Shown: piece by piece, positions 18,711 through 27,882 of the stretch | Layout: each line of letters starts with the position of its first letter | Numbering within the stretch: the first letter of the stretch is position 1 | Assembly (NCBI GenBank): GCA_028278245.1 | Contig: JANQEQ010000168.1 | Coordinates: 1-64,000 of the forward strand | DNA length: 64,000 bases | Source of the DNA: Phycisphaerales bacterium | Lineage (GTDB): Bacteria; Planctomycetota; Phycisphaerae; Phycisphaerales; SM1A02 | Direction of reading: 5' to 3' | Translations under genes and position numbers: made by a program | Notes under the pieces: generated by a model | The model's input: only the letters and a program-made list of their open reading frames with translations | Databases searched by the model: none | What the model was told of the DNA's origin: nothing

Positions 18711-20228
18711 ATGCGGCCATTAATTGATCGTCGGGCATTTCTCTCCCTGGCGGGTTCAGCGGCGGTCACTCTCGGCGTTGCCGGATGCACATCTTCCAGG
18801 TCCGTGGAAGAATCTTTTACGAATCGTCGGCCGAACGTTCTGGTCCTCTTCACCGACGATCAGCGCGCCGACACAATCGGGGCGCTGGGAAACCACCGGA
18901 TCATCACACCCAACATGGATCGTCTCGTCGAGTGTGGCGTAAGCTTTACCAATGCCTACGTCATGGGCTCGATACATGGTGCAGTGTGCATGCCCAGCCG
19001 GGCAATGCTGCTGACGGGTCGGCATTATTTCAACCTCCCGCGGTCCGTGACGATGACCTGGGACGTACCGCACGAGCAGCGGGGTGCATGCTCCGACGTG
19101 ACACTTCCGGAGCTATATCAGCAAGCAGGCTATGAGACATTCGTCACCGGCAAATGGCACAACGGCGCACCGTTGCTGGCACGTGGTTTCACAAACGGCG
19201 ACGCGATCTTCTTTGGAGGTATGTGCGATCATCTCTCTGTGCCAATACAGACGTTCGATCCGACCGGTCGGTATCATGTCGATCGAAGATACAATTCTGA
19301 AACCTTCTCGAGCGAGTTGTTCAGCGATGCAGCGATCGAATTCCTCGAGAGTCGAACCGATGAACGGCCGTTCTTCCTCTACCTGTCCTACACCGCGCCG
19401 CACGATCCACGAATGGCACCAGAAGAGTTCGCTGCGCTGTATCCGCCTGAATCGATCGAACTGCCGGCTAACTACATGGATGAGCATCCCTACCTGATCG
19501 GTGATCTTGATGTGCGTGACGAAAAACTTGCGCCCCTTCCGCGGTCGGCAGCGATCATCCGAGAGCACATCGCAGCCTACTACGCCATGATCACACACCT
19601 GGATGTTCACATCGGGCGCGTGCTGGATGCACTCGAAGCAACCGGCGAAGCCGACAACACCATCATCGTGCTCGCAGGGGACAATGGACTCGCCGTGGGA
19701 CAACACGGCTTGCTGGGTAAACAGAACATTTACGAACACAGTGCGGGCGTGCCACTGGTGATGAGTGGTCCCGGCATCCCACACGGTGAGGTGCGCGAAG
19801 GGCTGTGTTACATCCATGACATCTTCCCGACATTGTGTGAACTCAGCGGCCTGCCCACACCCGCATCGGTAGAGGCAAAAAGCCTGACTCCACTGATGCA
19901 AAATACGACCGGCGAGATACGTGATTCGATCCTGCTGAGCTACTCGACCGGGCCGATAAGAAAGAGTGAGGGCAATTCCCACCAGCCAGACGGAATTCTC
20001 CGAGGTGTGCGACAGGGACGATGGAAACTGATCAAATCTTCCTGCAGGGGCAGCATCAATACAAGGCTATACAACCTCGACACAGATCCGTGTGAACTAC
20101 AAGATCTATCGGATCATCCCGCTCATCGCGCGCAGACCTTGCATCTCGAGAAACTGTTGCAGGAATGGATGGTACGCACCGGTGATCCGGTTGATCCGCG
20201 CTGGCTGGGATTAGAGGTCGCTGAGTGA
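18711..20228 (+). CDS. Formylglycine-dependent sulfatase, Tat/lipoprotein signal
   Basis: 505 residues. The leader DRRAFLSLAGSAAV looks like a Tat signal and ends in VAGCTSS, a lipobox, so the enzyme is likely anchored outside the inner membrane. The catalytic motif is CMPSRAMLLTGR with Cys93 as formylglycine precursor. FTDDQRADTIG and LAGDNGLAVGQHGLLGKQ supply metal ligands. The two sulfatases differ in signal type and in the middle regions, so they probably remove different sulfate positions. Spacing to the upstream sulfatase (3 bases) implies one transcript. Confidence 0.93.
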   Translation: MRPLIDRRAFLSLAGSAAVTLGVAGCTSSRSVEESFTNRRPNVLVLFTDDQRADTIGALGNHRIITPNMDRLVECGVSFTNAYVMGSIHGAVCMPSRAMLLTGRHYFNLPRSVTMTWDVPHEQRGACSDVTLPELYQQAGYETFVTGKWHNGAPLLARGFTNGDAIFFGGMCDHLSVPIQTFDPTGRYHVDRRYNSETFSSELFSDAAIEFLESRTDERPFFLYLSYTAPHDPRMAPEEFAALYPPESIELPANYMDEHPYLIGDLDVRDEKLAPLPRSAAIIREHIAAYYAMITHLDVHIGRVLDALEATGEADNTIIVLAGDNGLAVGQHGLLGKQNIYEHSAGVPLVMSGPGIPHGEVREGLCYIHDIFPTLCELSGLPTPASVEAKSLTPLMQNTTGEIRDSILLSYSTGPIRKSEGNSHQPDGILRGVRQGRWKLIKSSCRGSINTRLYNLDTDPCELQDLSDHPAHRAQTLHLEKLLQEWMVRTGDPVDPRWLGLEVAE

Positions 20229-20463
20229 CATCGTCCGCACCGACCAACTGTAAACGCTCACCCTTGGCCAGAGATTCAAATGCATGATCAAAGTATGTCT
20301 GTTCCCAAATCCCTGGTAAGAAGTTGAAGTGCCATGAACTTACATATCCTGATCACCTTCGTGATGTGTGAGTTAGAGAGCGGGTGAATATTGGAACATC
20401 GCGGGTTAACAGATAGAGAGCGCCAGTGCTCCTGGAGAAATCAATTTGCTCTGTTGTCAGCCC

Positions 20464-21552
20464 TCAGCGCCTTGTTTCGGAAAGTGCCCAGGCGTACTCA
20501 CGCGCGATGGCTGGTTGTCGATCAGGTGTAAGCCAAACCCAGGCACGATGCGGCCAGTACGGCTCACGTAGAAGTTGACGCCCCATGAACACAAGATCGG
20601 CTTGTTTTTCCTTGATTATCGTGTCTGCCTGTTCAGGTTCTGTGATCAGCCCGACAGCTCCCGTTGCAATTTCAGCCTCCCGTTTGATTTGATCAGCCAG
20701 CGGAACCTGGTAGCCAGGACCGACCGGAATATCAGCACGCCGCGACGCACCCCCACTCGAACAGTCGATGAGATCTACGCCCGCTCGCTTCAGGAGCTTC
20801 GCTGCCTCCACGGAATCCTTGATTGTCCATCCGCCATCGACCCAATCCGTGCATGACAGTCGTACAAGGAGTGGGATGTCATCGGGTAGTGCATTTCGTA
20901 CCAATCGCGCAGTGTCGATCAAAAAGGTTACGCGATGATTGAAGGATCCTCCGTAATCGTCGGTACGTTCATTCATTAATGGTGACAGGAAGCTGTGACC
21001 AAGATAGCCATGCGCGAAGTGGAGTTCAATAACACGGAATCCTGCTTTCACTGCACGTTCTGCGGCAGCGGCAAAGGAATTACTGATTTCATGGATTTCT
21101 GAAATGGTCAGTTCATGCGGTACAGGACCATCGCTGCTGAAGCGTTTGGCAGTTGGTCCCACTGGCATCCACCCCCCCTCCTCAATTGGTACGAACCTGT
21201 TTGGAGTGGGATGGTATGGACGGTAGCGCGACGCCTTGACGCCGGCATGGGCGAGCTGGATCCCGGGAATAGAGCCGTGCTCGAGCACAAAGTCAGTTAC
21301 ACGTCGCAATGCCGGGATGTGTTCATCCTTCCAAATCCCAAGGCAGTTCGGGGTAATTCGGCCGCGTGGTTCAACGCCAGTTGCCTCGGCAACCAGGAGT
21401 CCAGCACCCCCCACTGCTCTGGTTCCATAGTGTACGAGATGCCAGTCCGTTGCGAAGCCGTCTTCACATGAATACTGACACATCGGTGACATCACGATTC
21501 TATTGCGAAGCGTGACACCCCTAAGTTCAAGTGGTGTAAATAGATCAGCCAT
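20464..21552 (-). CDS. NADH:flavin oxidoreductase, YqjM-like Old Yellow Enzyme
   Basis: About 362 residues from MADLFTPLELRGV; an ATG at 21561 (MSAMADL) is equally possible, and the open frame beyond that has no family similarity. FMN-barrel features are RIVMSPMCQYSC, with the YqjM-type redox-tuning Cys, QLAHAGVKAS, and FAHGYLGHSFLSPLMNERTD with the substrate-binding His pair region. The enzyme reduces activated C=C bonds with NAD(P)H; the physiological substrate is generally unknown. It is isolated between the sulfatases and a divergent exporter gene, so neighbours give no further clue. Confidence 0.9.
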   Translation of the reverse strand: MADLFTPLELRGVTLRNRIVMSPMCQYSCEDGFATDWHLVHYGTRAVGGAGLLVAEATGVEPRGRITPNCLGIWKDEHIPALRRVTDFVLEHGSIPGIQLAHAGVKASRYRPYHPTPNRFVPIEEGGWMPVGPTAKRFSSDGPVPHELTISEIHEISNSFAAAAERAVKAGFRVIELHFAHGYLGHSFLSPLMNERTDDYGGSFNHRVTFLIDTARLVRNALPDDIPLLVRLSCTDWVDGGWTIKDSVEAAKLLKRAGVDLIDCSSGGASRRADIPVGPGYQVPLADQIKREAEIATGAVGLITEPEQADTIIKEKQADLVFMGRQLLREPYWPHRAWVWLTPDRQPAIAREYAWALSETRR

Positions 21553-21846
21553 GGCGCTCATTGTAAGAGTTTGGTCGTGCCTCCGCACCACTTCGGTAGG
21601 ACAATCTCCTGGCGTTATCAATAAACGAGTAGAATCCAGGGAAAGTTTGATCAGAATAGCATCACGGGAGCCTCCGCTTTCCCAAATATCACTTGGTTCT
21701 CGGTAAGGCTGCATCCGAATCCGAAAATGTTTGAACGTTCGAATTCGGGTCTATCTGGTTGTCAGGTAGAGAGTATGAGAATGTTGAACTGCGGGCGTGT
21801 ATAATTTTCCCGTGGGCGCGTCAATGACATATCCAATGGAGAACTG

Positions 21847-22809
21847 GTGGTACTTGAGAAACTTGACATCTACATCGGACCAGCCGCAGGCGTCGGCACC
21901 TCGATGTTGTGGACCGCTACTTCGCTATTGTTCACCGCTGCCGCTCTGCGACTTGGGACAACCGCTGTCAATATTCTCAGGCTGTCACTCGCAGTCATTC
22001 TTCTCGGTATTACACATCGACTGATGAGTGGCATGTGGATTCCTGAAATGGTTGGTGGTCAGGTTGTGTTCCTGGCCCTTTCCGGAGTGGTCGGTCTGAG
22101 CATTGGCGACCAGGCTTTGTTCACTTCATTCGTATATCTGGGGCCAAGGCTGGCGATGCTCATCATGGCTACTTCGCCTATAGTCGCCGCACTACTCGGC
22201 TGGCTTTGCCTTGATGAAACATTAAATGGTATCGCATGGCTGGGTGTTGCGCTAACAATCGGCGGAGTAGTCTGGGTTGTGCTCGAGCGTCCCAAAGACC
22301 GGCTAAGTGCTAACCGATCCCGCAAACTTCATGGCATCATCCTCGCATCAATCGGCGCGATCTGTCAGGCTGGTGGACTGTTACTGAGCAAGCAGGGAAT
22401 AGGACACGGTTGGCTTCCTCAAGCTGAGCACATCGACACACAGAGCGCTACTCTTGTTCGAATGTTCTTCGCCTGGCTGGGTATGATCCCCATCGTTGTG
22501 ATTCACAGTATCAGGCAACGCGAGAAACGCGCGAACGGCATACCAAATGATCGCATTGGCTCAATACGCGCTGGTTTAATGTTCACGGCGTTTGGGTCGA
22601 TCGTCGGACCATATCTGGGTGTATGGATGTCTCTCGTAGCTGCTGACAACGCGCCGGTTGGCGTCGCACAAACTTTGTGTTCACTAGCACCGGTTTTTCT
22701 GCTGCCAATCGTGATCGTGGTTCACAAAGAGCACGTCAGTCCACGCGCAGCAATCGGCGCAGTACTAGCTGTCGCAGGCATTGCACTGCTTTTCATTCAA
22801 CCACAGTGA
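21847..22809 (+). CDS. EamA/DMT-superfamily membrane transporter
   Basis: 320 residues, ten hydrophobic segments in two EamA repeats (roughly 10-145 and 165-318). Typical strings are FLALSGVVGLSIGDQALFTS and GPRLAMLIMATSPIVAALLGWL. DMT proteins export or import metabolites such as amino acids; the substrate is unknown. The start is a GTG at 21847 supported by GGAG at 21838-21841; the nearby ATG at 21836 is out of frame. The 294-base divergent region towards the OYE-like gene contains GAACGTTC (8-base palindrome) near 21737. Confidence 0.85.
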   Translation: MVLEKLDIYIGPAAGVGTSMLWTATSLLFTAAALRLGTTAVNILRLSLAVILLGITHRLMSGMWIPEMVGGQVVFLALSGVVGLSIGDQALFTSFVYLGPRLAMLIMATSPIVAALLGWLCLDETLNGIAWLGVALTIGGVVWVVLERPKDRLSANRSRKLHGIILASIGAICQAGGLLLSKQGIGHGWLPQAEHIDTQSATLVRMFFAWLGMIPIVVIHSIRQREKRANGIPNDRIGSIRAGLMFTAFGSIVGPYLGVWMSLVAADNAPVGVAQTLCSLAPVFLLPIVIVVHKEHVSPRAAIGAVLAVAGIALLFIQPQ

Positions 22810-23130
22810 TTAGCGGTTTCATCATGCACACCCTTTGGTGATTATGTTTCTGGACGAAGCAGGTTTGTCACATTCTTCATTTGAAGTTGACTGTTGCCCA
22901 ATGGATTCGATCGCGGGCGAGATCCAGATTCGCTACAGCTGTTGAGATTCTTTACGTGAAGCCACGTGACCATTTCAGATCTTCTCAAGGAAAATCAGGC
23001 AACGGTGAATCCAGATGTAAGGGGTCGGCGAAATCGGCTCTAAACGGGGATGCATTACACCACACCGGGGAAATCCCCAACCCACCAGCTTTCTTTACTC
23101 AGAAATCCACAATGAATCAGGAGAACTACC
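22810..23130. other. Intergenic region upstream of small-protein gene
   Basis: 321 bases. It holds a short GGGGAAATCCCC inverted repeat near 23067-23078 and the string ACCCTTTGGTGAT (22830-22842), which recurs at 23369-23381 just before the thioredoxin gene. A 123-codon frame starting at 22881 overlaps the real small gene and is not protein-like. No promoter is clear. Confidence 0.3.
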
Positions 23131-23325
23131 ATGACTCAGCAAGCAACAACGAAAATCAACATCGGCAAGGGCATCCTCAAGCCCGGTACCCGTCCAGTCA
23201 AAGTTTATGTCGACAAAGAGGGCGAGTACTGGCTCTGCGACGCCAACGTTGATCCTGAAAGCGAAGACTTCCGCAAGGAAGGTTGCGTAGCCCACAGTGA
23301 AGTACAAATGGCCGAAGGTGGCTAA
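23131..23325 (+). CDS. Small conserved-looking acidic protein, unknown function
   Basis: 64 residues, preceded by a good ribosome site (CAGGAG, 23118-23123). Sequence features are KILKPGTRPVKVYV-type beta strands, DKEGEYWLCDANVDPES and an acidic tail with two cysteines. The phrase EGEYWLCDANV resembles the start of the CDGSH protein at 31529 (EGEYFWCACGH), but the ligand motif CxCx2(S/T)x3PxCDG(S/T)H is missing, so it cannot hold a CDGSH cluster. Possibly a degenerate paralogue or simple convergence. It sits 59 bases before thioredoxin, likely in the same stress-related transcript. Confidence 0.65.
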   Translation: MTQQATTKINIGKGILKPGTRPVKVYVDKEGEYWLCDANVDPESEDFRKEGCVAHSEVQMAEGG

Positions 23326-23384
23326 TTACTCACACGGAACAGATTCAAAATCTACGCCAAAATCCTTTACCCTTTGGTGATGCC

Positions 23385-23756
23385 ATGTCAATCATTTCAC
23401 TGAACAGTAAAGCTAGTCTTGGCAACCATGTCGATCACCACGAAATCGTGGTGATCGACTTTTGGGCGCCCTGGTGCCCCCCGTGCAAGGCATTTGTCCC
23501 GGTGCTGGAACAGGCTGCTCAGCAGCACCCGGACATTGCCTTCAGCCGGGTCAATACCCACGAGCAGGCAGAAATCGGACAGGCCTTCGGGGTGGAAGTC
23601 ATCCCCACCATCGTGATCATTCGTGATCAGATTCTCGTGGCAACCCAGAGTGGGGTGCTCTCAAAAAATGCCCTGGCAGATCTTATCCAGCAAGTCAAAG
23701 CAACGGATATGGACAAGTTGCGGCAGGAGATTACGGAATCTGAATCAACATCCTGA
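23385..23756 (+). CDS. Thioredoxin
   Basis: 123 residues with thioredoxin fold strands and the active site DFWAPWCPPCKAF. WCPPC replaces the usual WCGPC, a proline change known in several thioredoxin-like reductases that alters redox potential. The cis-Pro loop is VEVIPTIVI. No signal peptide, so it is cytoplasmic. About 20 acidic C-terminal residues extend past the domain. The neighbourhood of photolyase, DUF2237 and CDGSH genes suggests a role in oxidative or photo-oxidative stress. Confidence 0.93.
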   Translation: MSIISLNSKASLGNHVDHHEIVVIDFWAPWCPPCKAFVPVLEQAAQQHPDIAFSRVNTHEQAEIGQAFGVEVIPTIVIIRDQILVATQSGVLSKNALADLIQQVKATDMDKLRQEITESESTS

Positions 23757-23791
23757 TCCACGATCGACGCCGGCTTTGCAGTTAAAATAAT

Positions 23792-24154
23792 CTAATGACT
23801 GAAGGCGTGAGCCTGGAGATCTTCGAGTGTGACAAACTCCAGCGCTGACATGTGCGTCGCTTCAAGTACCACTGGCGGCGCTGTCCCGGCGGCCAACGCT
23901 TCCTTCCACCGAGAAACACATAAACACCAGCGATCACCTGGATTGAGTCCCGGGAAGTCCGCGAGCTGGTTGGGAGTGATTAAATCATTTCCTGCTTCGG
24001 CGCTGAAGGTGAGAAATTCTTCGGTCATGACCGCACAGACGATGTGCAAGCCAACATCCCCTGCGCCGGTATTACAGCATCCATCACGGTAGAAACCGGT
24101 TACCGGCTGATGGCTGCATGCCTGGAGTTCTGTTCCGAGTACGTTCTTGGCCAT
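23792..24154 (-). CDS. DUF2237 family protein
   Basis: 120 residues matching the DUF2237 pattern along its whole length: NVLGTELQACS, TGFYRDGCCNTGAGDVGLH, VCAVMTEEFLTFS, GNDLITP, PGLNPGDRWCLCVSRW and ALEAT-like VVLEATHMSALE. The family is cytoplasmic, cysteine-rich and of unknown biochemical function; it often appears with photolyases and other light or stress genes. The GCC and WCLC cysteines are conserved here. It is convergent with thioredoxin (35 bases apart). Confidence 0.9.
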   Translation of the reverse strand: MAKNVLGTELQACSHQPVTGFYRDGCCNTGAGDVGLHIVCAVMTEEFLTFSAEAGNDLITPNQLADFPGLNPGDRWCLCVSRWKEALAAGTAPPVVLEATHMSALEFVTLEDLQAHAFSH

Positions 24155-24566
24155 GATTGAATCTTGGAATATTGTTGGTGAGTTGAATGTGATTCAGATA
24201 GTAGGATGACAATAGAAATTGGGGATTCTTCCTCAGCATGGCTAACCTGATTCGACATTCGATTATTCCATGTTAAAACCAGGCTCAATACTGGGATTGT
24301 GCCGGGAATTGAAGGAGATATACCAACTTTTGCATCATACTGACGACTTGTGTGATGTGAAATCGTCAATTTATGATCAAATGTCGATAGGAATCAGGAC
24401 GCGGTTGATCGTGTGGATAATGCGGTTTTTGACAGAAGTTAGTAACCTAAGTGTTTGTCCACACGATTTCGACGAGGGGATGATGTTGGATTCAATCCGA
24501 AGATAATTTTTTACTTAGGAGTGTGGTAGATTCGCTTCGGCTGCGAGCAGTAAGTGGAATTCCAAA
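24155..24566. other. Intergenic region, no gene seen
   Basis: 412 bases between the DUF2237 gene start (minus) and the photolyase stop (minus). It should contain the DUF2237 promoter, but I cannot point to a convincing -35/-10 pair. GGATTCAATCC at 24487-24497 is a small inverted repeat followed by a T-run (about 24508-24513). The 78-codon frame at 24270-24506 lacks a ribosome site and a family pattern and was not accepted. Confidence 0.35.
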
Positions 24567-25991
24567 TCATGACAATTTTTGAAATGCCTCAATAGCGCGT
24601 GCACGAGCAGCGTTATGGTCCACGATCGGTTTTGGATATTTGAATGACTGGGGCAAGGATGACGAGCTATATGGCTCGTGGATGTCCTTATTGTTCAGTG
24701 CGCGAAGTTCAGGGACATATTGTCTGATATAGGTTCCCTCCGGATCAAATTTTCTGCTTTGGGTACATGGATTGAAAATCCGGAAGTAGGGTGCAGCATC
24801 AGTCCCGGTGGATGCAGCCCACTGCCAACCACCATTGTTTGATGCCAGGTCGCCGTCGATGAGGTGTTGCATAAACCAGCGCTCGCCCCAGCGCCAATCG
24901 ATAAGTAAATCCTTTGTCAGAAACATGGAAGTGATCATACGGAGTCGATTATGTATCCATCCGATTGAGGCAAGTTGGCGCATCCCGGCATCGACAATGG
25001 GTACGCCGGTACGTCCTTCACACCAGGCGGAGAACTCCTTTTTGCCGTTGCGCCATTTGAGTTTTCTGGTTTTGAGATTGAAGGGTTGGTTCATGGATAC
25101 CCGCGGGAAACCGACGAGAATATGTCGATAAAACTCCCGCCAAATCAGTTCATTGATCCAGGTGCCCGCACCTGTCCTTTGATCTGAGAGAGAACAGCGG
25201 TTGGCTTCGTATGCTGAATGAAAACAGGTCCGCAGAGATATCGCACCTACGGTGAGGTAGGGGGATAGAACACTGGTGCCGGCTTGCCCGGGATAGTCAC
25301 GTTCTTGCGTGTAGTGCATTACCTTCTTTTGGAGGAAAGAACGCAGCCTCCGATTCGCTTCGCGCTCCCCGGCTGGCCAGAGTTTGGTATCGATGTCAGA
25401 GGGCTCAAATCCGGCAACGGCATCGGGTATGTCACCAGACTTTGTCGCAAATGAAGTCTGCTTTTTCGGAGTTCCGAGTGGCTGAGGCACACCACCTTGT
25501 TCTAAGAGCTCAATCCACTTTTTACGGAACGGGGTGAATACAGTGTAGAAATCGTCTTTCCGGGTACGAATTGCGCCGGGGGGAACAATGACCTGGTCGG
25601 AAAAAGAACGGATATCTAATCCTTCTCGTTCCAGAAGTTGGTGTACGGCTTCATCCCTTTTTCGTTCGTTGGATTCATACTCCCGGTTGAAAAAGAGAGC
25701 GTCACACTGATGCTTCAACATGAGGTCAAGCAACAGATCAGGGACATCATCAAAACGTTCAACCGAGGTGACGAGAAGGGGGATATTGCGTTTATGGAGT
25801 TCAGCCCGCAAACAATGCAATGTACGCAGGATGAAATCGACTTTGACGGGGGCCCAATCATGTTCGCGACATTGATCAGGGCAGAAAACGAACAGTCCAA
25901 CGACGCCACGCGTGGATTCTTGCGCAGCATGATGAAGCGCAGAATTATCTCGGCTTCGTAAATCGGAACGGAACCATACAAGTGTTCGCAT
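24567..25991 (-). CDS. phr: Deoxyribodipyrimidine photolyase (class I)
   Basis: 474 residues. The N-terminal photolyase domain begins LVWFRSDLRSRDNSALHHA; the C-terminal FAD-binding domain has LIWREFYRHILVGFP, GVPIVDAGMRQL, NRLRMITSMFLTKDLLIDW, TGTDAAPYFRIFNPCTQS and GTYIRQYVPEL, all typical of class I CPD photolyases. It repairs UV-induced pyrimidine dimers with blue light. The antenna chromophore cannot be told from sequence by eye. It lies 51 bases after the SDR-DUF2867 gene on the same strand, a pairing widely seen in bacterial light-induced clusters. Confidence 0.96.
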   Translation of the reverse strand: MRTLVWFRSDLRSRDNSALHHAAQESTRGVVGLFVFCPDQCREHDWAPVKVDFILRTLHCLRAELHKRNIPLLVTSVERFDDVPDLLLDLMLKHQCDALFFNREYESNERKRDEAVHQLLEREGLDIRSFSDQVIVPPGAIRTRKDDFYTVFTPFRKKWIELLEQGGVPQPLGTPKKQTSFATKSGDIPDAVAGFEPSDIDTKLWPAGEREANRRLRSFLQKKVMHYTQERDYPGQAGTSVLSPYLTVGAISLRTCFHSAYEANRCSLSDQRTGAGTWINELIWREFYRHILVGFPRVSMNQPFNLKTRKLKWRNGKKEFSAWCEGRTGVPIVDAGMRQLASIGWIHNRLRMITSMFLTKDLLIDWRWGERWFMQHLIDGDLASNNGGWQWAASTGTDAAPYFRIFNPCTQSRKFDPEGTYIRQYVPELRALNNKDIHEPYSSSSLPQSFKYPKPIVDHNAARARAIEAFQKLS

Positions 25992-26042
25992 GGACTATTC
26001 CTTTTCAATGGAAGACAGTAAGCAGATGGGTCATAACAAGAT

Positions 26043-27557
26043 TCATGATTTTTCTACGGCCAACATTGAAGATTCTTCTTCCAGGATCCGTGCCTGATGA
26101 CGAATACCACGAAGCATGCCGGAGAAAACGATGCAGTGGAGCGGCAGAACGCAGTACCAATAAAGAAGTCCAATTAGGCCACGTGGTTTGAAACGAGCCG
26201 TCTGGACGAGTTGGCAGGGACCGGATTCTGGATCATCGTTCGGTCGTATGCGGAATGACAACTGGGCCACCCCGGGCGATTTCATCTCTGCTCGGAGTTG
26301 TAGCCAGTGATTCTGCTCCAGGCCGCTGACCCTCCAGAAATCAAGAGCGTCTCCGTAAGACACGGTTTCAGGATCACGCCGGCCTCGGCGCAGACCCGGA
26401 CCTCCCACAAGTCGATCCATTGCCCCTCGGAGACGCCATAACCAATCGGCAAAGTAATAACCATGCCCGCCACCTACGCGACAAACTGCTCGATACACAA
26501 TTTCCGGGGGAGCATCAATTTCAATTGATCGTTCATCAACAAACACGGTTCCGCCCGCCCAGTCAGGATCGCCGGCAATGATGCCCGCATCGGACCAACA
26601 TGTTGGAATATCACCCATTTTGGTCTGATCCAGGGCCACATCAATGGCTTCGCGTACCCCGAGGAGTTTTTGAGGCATCAGCCGCTGGGCATCATCATTC
26701 CGACGGACGACCCGGTTTTTCAAACCCTCCGCCAGAGGGCGCGCAATGCGCGCACTGATCGGCGTGACGAGATGGATCCAGAGTGAACTGAGGTGGGGGG
26801 TCAGCACCGGCACCGGGATGACCACACGTTTGCGCAAGCCCAGTGCCGCGGCGAGCTCGTGCATGATCTGCTGATAGGTCATGACATCCGCCCCGCCGAT
26901 ATCGAGAGTGCATCCTGCGGTTTCAGGATTTTCCAGGGCTTGTTCCAGATAGTTCAGAACATCGTCGACTGCGATCGGCTGACTTTCCGTGCGCACCCAG
27001 CGGGGCGTGATCATGATGGGTAGACGCTCCACCAGAAATCGCAGAATCTCAAACGAAGCGGAACCAGAACCGATGATCATCGCGGCCCGAAGTGCGGTGA
27101 CCGGGACATTAGTGCCAGCCAGGGCATGTTCCACCTGACGGCGTGATGACAGGTGATTGCTCAGGTCTTCACCAGTTTCGCCCAGGCCGCTAAGATAAAT
27201 GATTCTGTTAAGCCCGGCTTTATGCGCGCTGCGGGCAAAGTTTTCTGCCATGTGACGATCCCGGTCAGCATACTCTTTGCCGGCACTCTCCATGGAATGA
27301 ACCAGGTAATACCCCGCGTAACATCCCTTCATGGCCTCAGTCAACCCTTCTGCGTCATCAAGTGATACAGTTTTGATATCAAGGTTGGAATGATCGGCCC
27401 AGGATCGCGCGCGTAACTTTGCTTCACAGCGCACCAGGCAGCGTACACAATAACCTCTCTCTAACAGCCGACGAGCCAATCGCCCCCCGATGTAACCTGT
27501 GGCACCGGTCACCAGGATTGTCTTCTTTTCCGCATTATCGTGCAGTTCGGACATCAA
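26043..27557 (-). CDS. NAD(P)-binding SDR - DUF2867 fusion protein
   Basis: 504 residues. Residues about 13-260 form an atypical short-chain dehydrogenase with VTGATGYIGGRLARRL (GxxGxxG nucleotide loop); about 330-490 form a DUF2867 (SRPBCC-like) domain with VFVDERSIEIDAPPEIVYRAV, GHGYYFADWLWRLRGAMDRL and PRGLIGLLYWYCVLPLH. The two-domain architecture is known and commonly neighbours photolyase genes in light-responsive regulons; its substrate is not established. It is probably the promoter-proximal gene of an SDR-phr unit, although a terminator hairpin of the upstream DUF378 gene lies only 37 bases before its start. Confidence 0.92.
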   Translation of the reverse strand: MMSELHDNAEKKTILVTGATGYIGGRLARRLLERGYCVRCLVRCEAKLRARSWADHSNLDIKTVSLDDAEGLTEAMKGCYAGYYLVHSMESAGKEYADRDRHMAENFARSAHKAGLNRIIYLSGLGETGEDLSNHLSSRRQVEHALAGTNVPVTALRAAMIIGSGSASFEILRFLVERLPIMITPRWVRTESQPIAVDDVLNYLEQALENPETAGCTLDIGGADVMTYQQIMHELAAALGLRKRVVIPVPVLTPHLSSLWIHLVTPISARIARPLAEGLKNRVVRRNDDAQRLMPQKLLGVREAIDVALDQTKMGDIPTCWSDAGIIAGDPDWAGGTVFVDERSIEIDAPPEIVYRAVCRVGGGHGYYFADWLWRLRGAMDRLVGGPGLRRGRRDPETVSYGDALDFWRVSGLEQNHWLQLRAEMKSPGVAQLSFRIRPNDDPESGPCQLVQTARFKPRGLIGLLYWYCVLPLHCIVFSGMLRGIRHQARILEEESSMLAVEKS

Positions 27558-27593
27558 CTGCCCTTTTCATCACGAGGTTGATTCATCATACAT

Positions 27594-27632
27594 GGAAAAA
27601 CAGCACAAGTGAGACCAGGCTCGCTTGTGCTG
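27594..27632 (-). terminator. Rho-independent terminator of the DUF378 gene
   Basis: A 13-base stem (arms 27601-27613 and 27620-27632, CAGCACAAGYGAG paired with its complement, one G-T wobble) with a 6-base loop, followed on the minus strand by five T (AAAAA at 27596-27600 on the plus strand). It ends 26 bases after the DUF378 stop codon, and the SDR gene begins just beyond it. Confidence 0.85.
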
Positions 27633-27657
27633 GGAGTCAGAGGAAGGGCGTTATGGT

Positions 27658-27882
27658 TCAAGCCATGGCCGGCTTAACGTTCCAACGCTTCTGGATAGCC
27701 GGGAGAGCTGCAGCCTGGTAGATCGCAGCAAGACCCACGAGAAGGTAAACGGCTTTGGCAAGGAAAACCGTGTTCCCACCGAGCAGGGCGGCGACGAGAT
27801 CAAACTCGAATGCTCCCCACAAGCCCCAGTTGAGTCCACCTACGACGAGCAGGACGGCGGCGATAATATCAAATATCTTCAT
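27658..27882 (-). CDS. DUF378 small membrane protein
   Basis: 74 residues with two hydrophobic helices. IAAVLLVVGGLNWGLWGAF and VYLLVGLAAIYQA are the DUF378 family signature. The family is found in many bacteria and its role is unknown. A clear terminator follows the gene, so it is probably transcribed alone from the 317-base divergent region shared with the FAS1 gene. Membership of the light/stress group is inferred only from position. Confidence 0.92.
   Translation of the reverse strand: MKIFDIIAAVLLVVGGLNWGLWGAFEFDLVAALLGGNTVFLAKAVYLLVGLAAIYQAAALPAIQKRWNVKPAMA

Noticed and set aside
22830-23381. 13-base string ACCCTTTGGTGAT occurring at 22830-22842 and 23369-23381
   Set aside because: Only two copies at different distances from start codons; may be coincidence, so not called a regulatory repeat.
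24270-24506. 78-codon plus-strand frame in the gap between DUF2237 and photolyase genes
   Set aside because: No ribosome site, no recognisable pattern, and Cys/Ile/Leu-rich composition typical of chance frames; lies in a likely promoter region.
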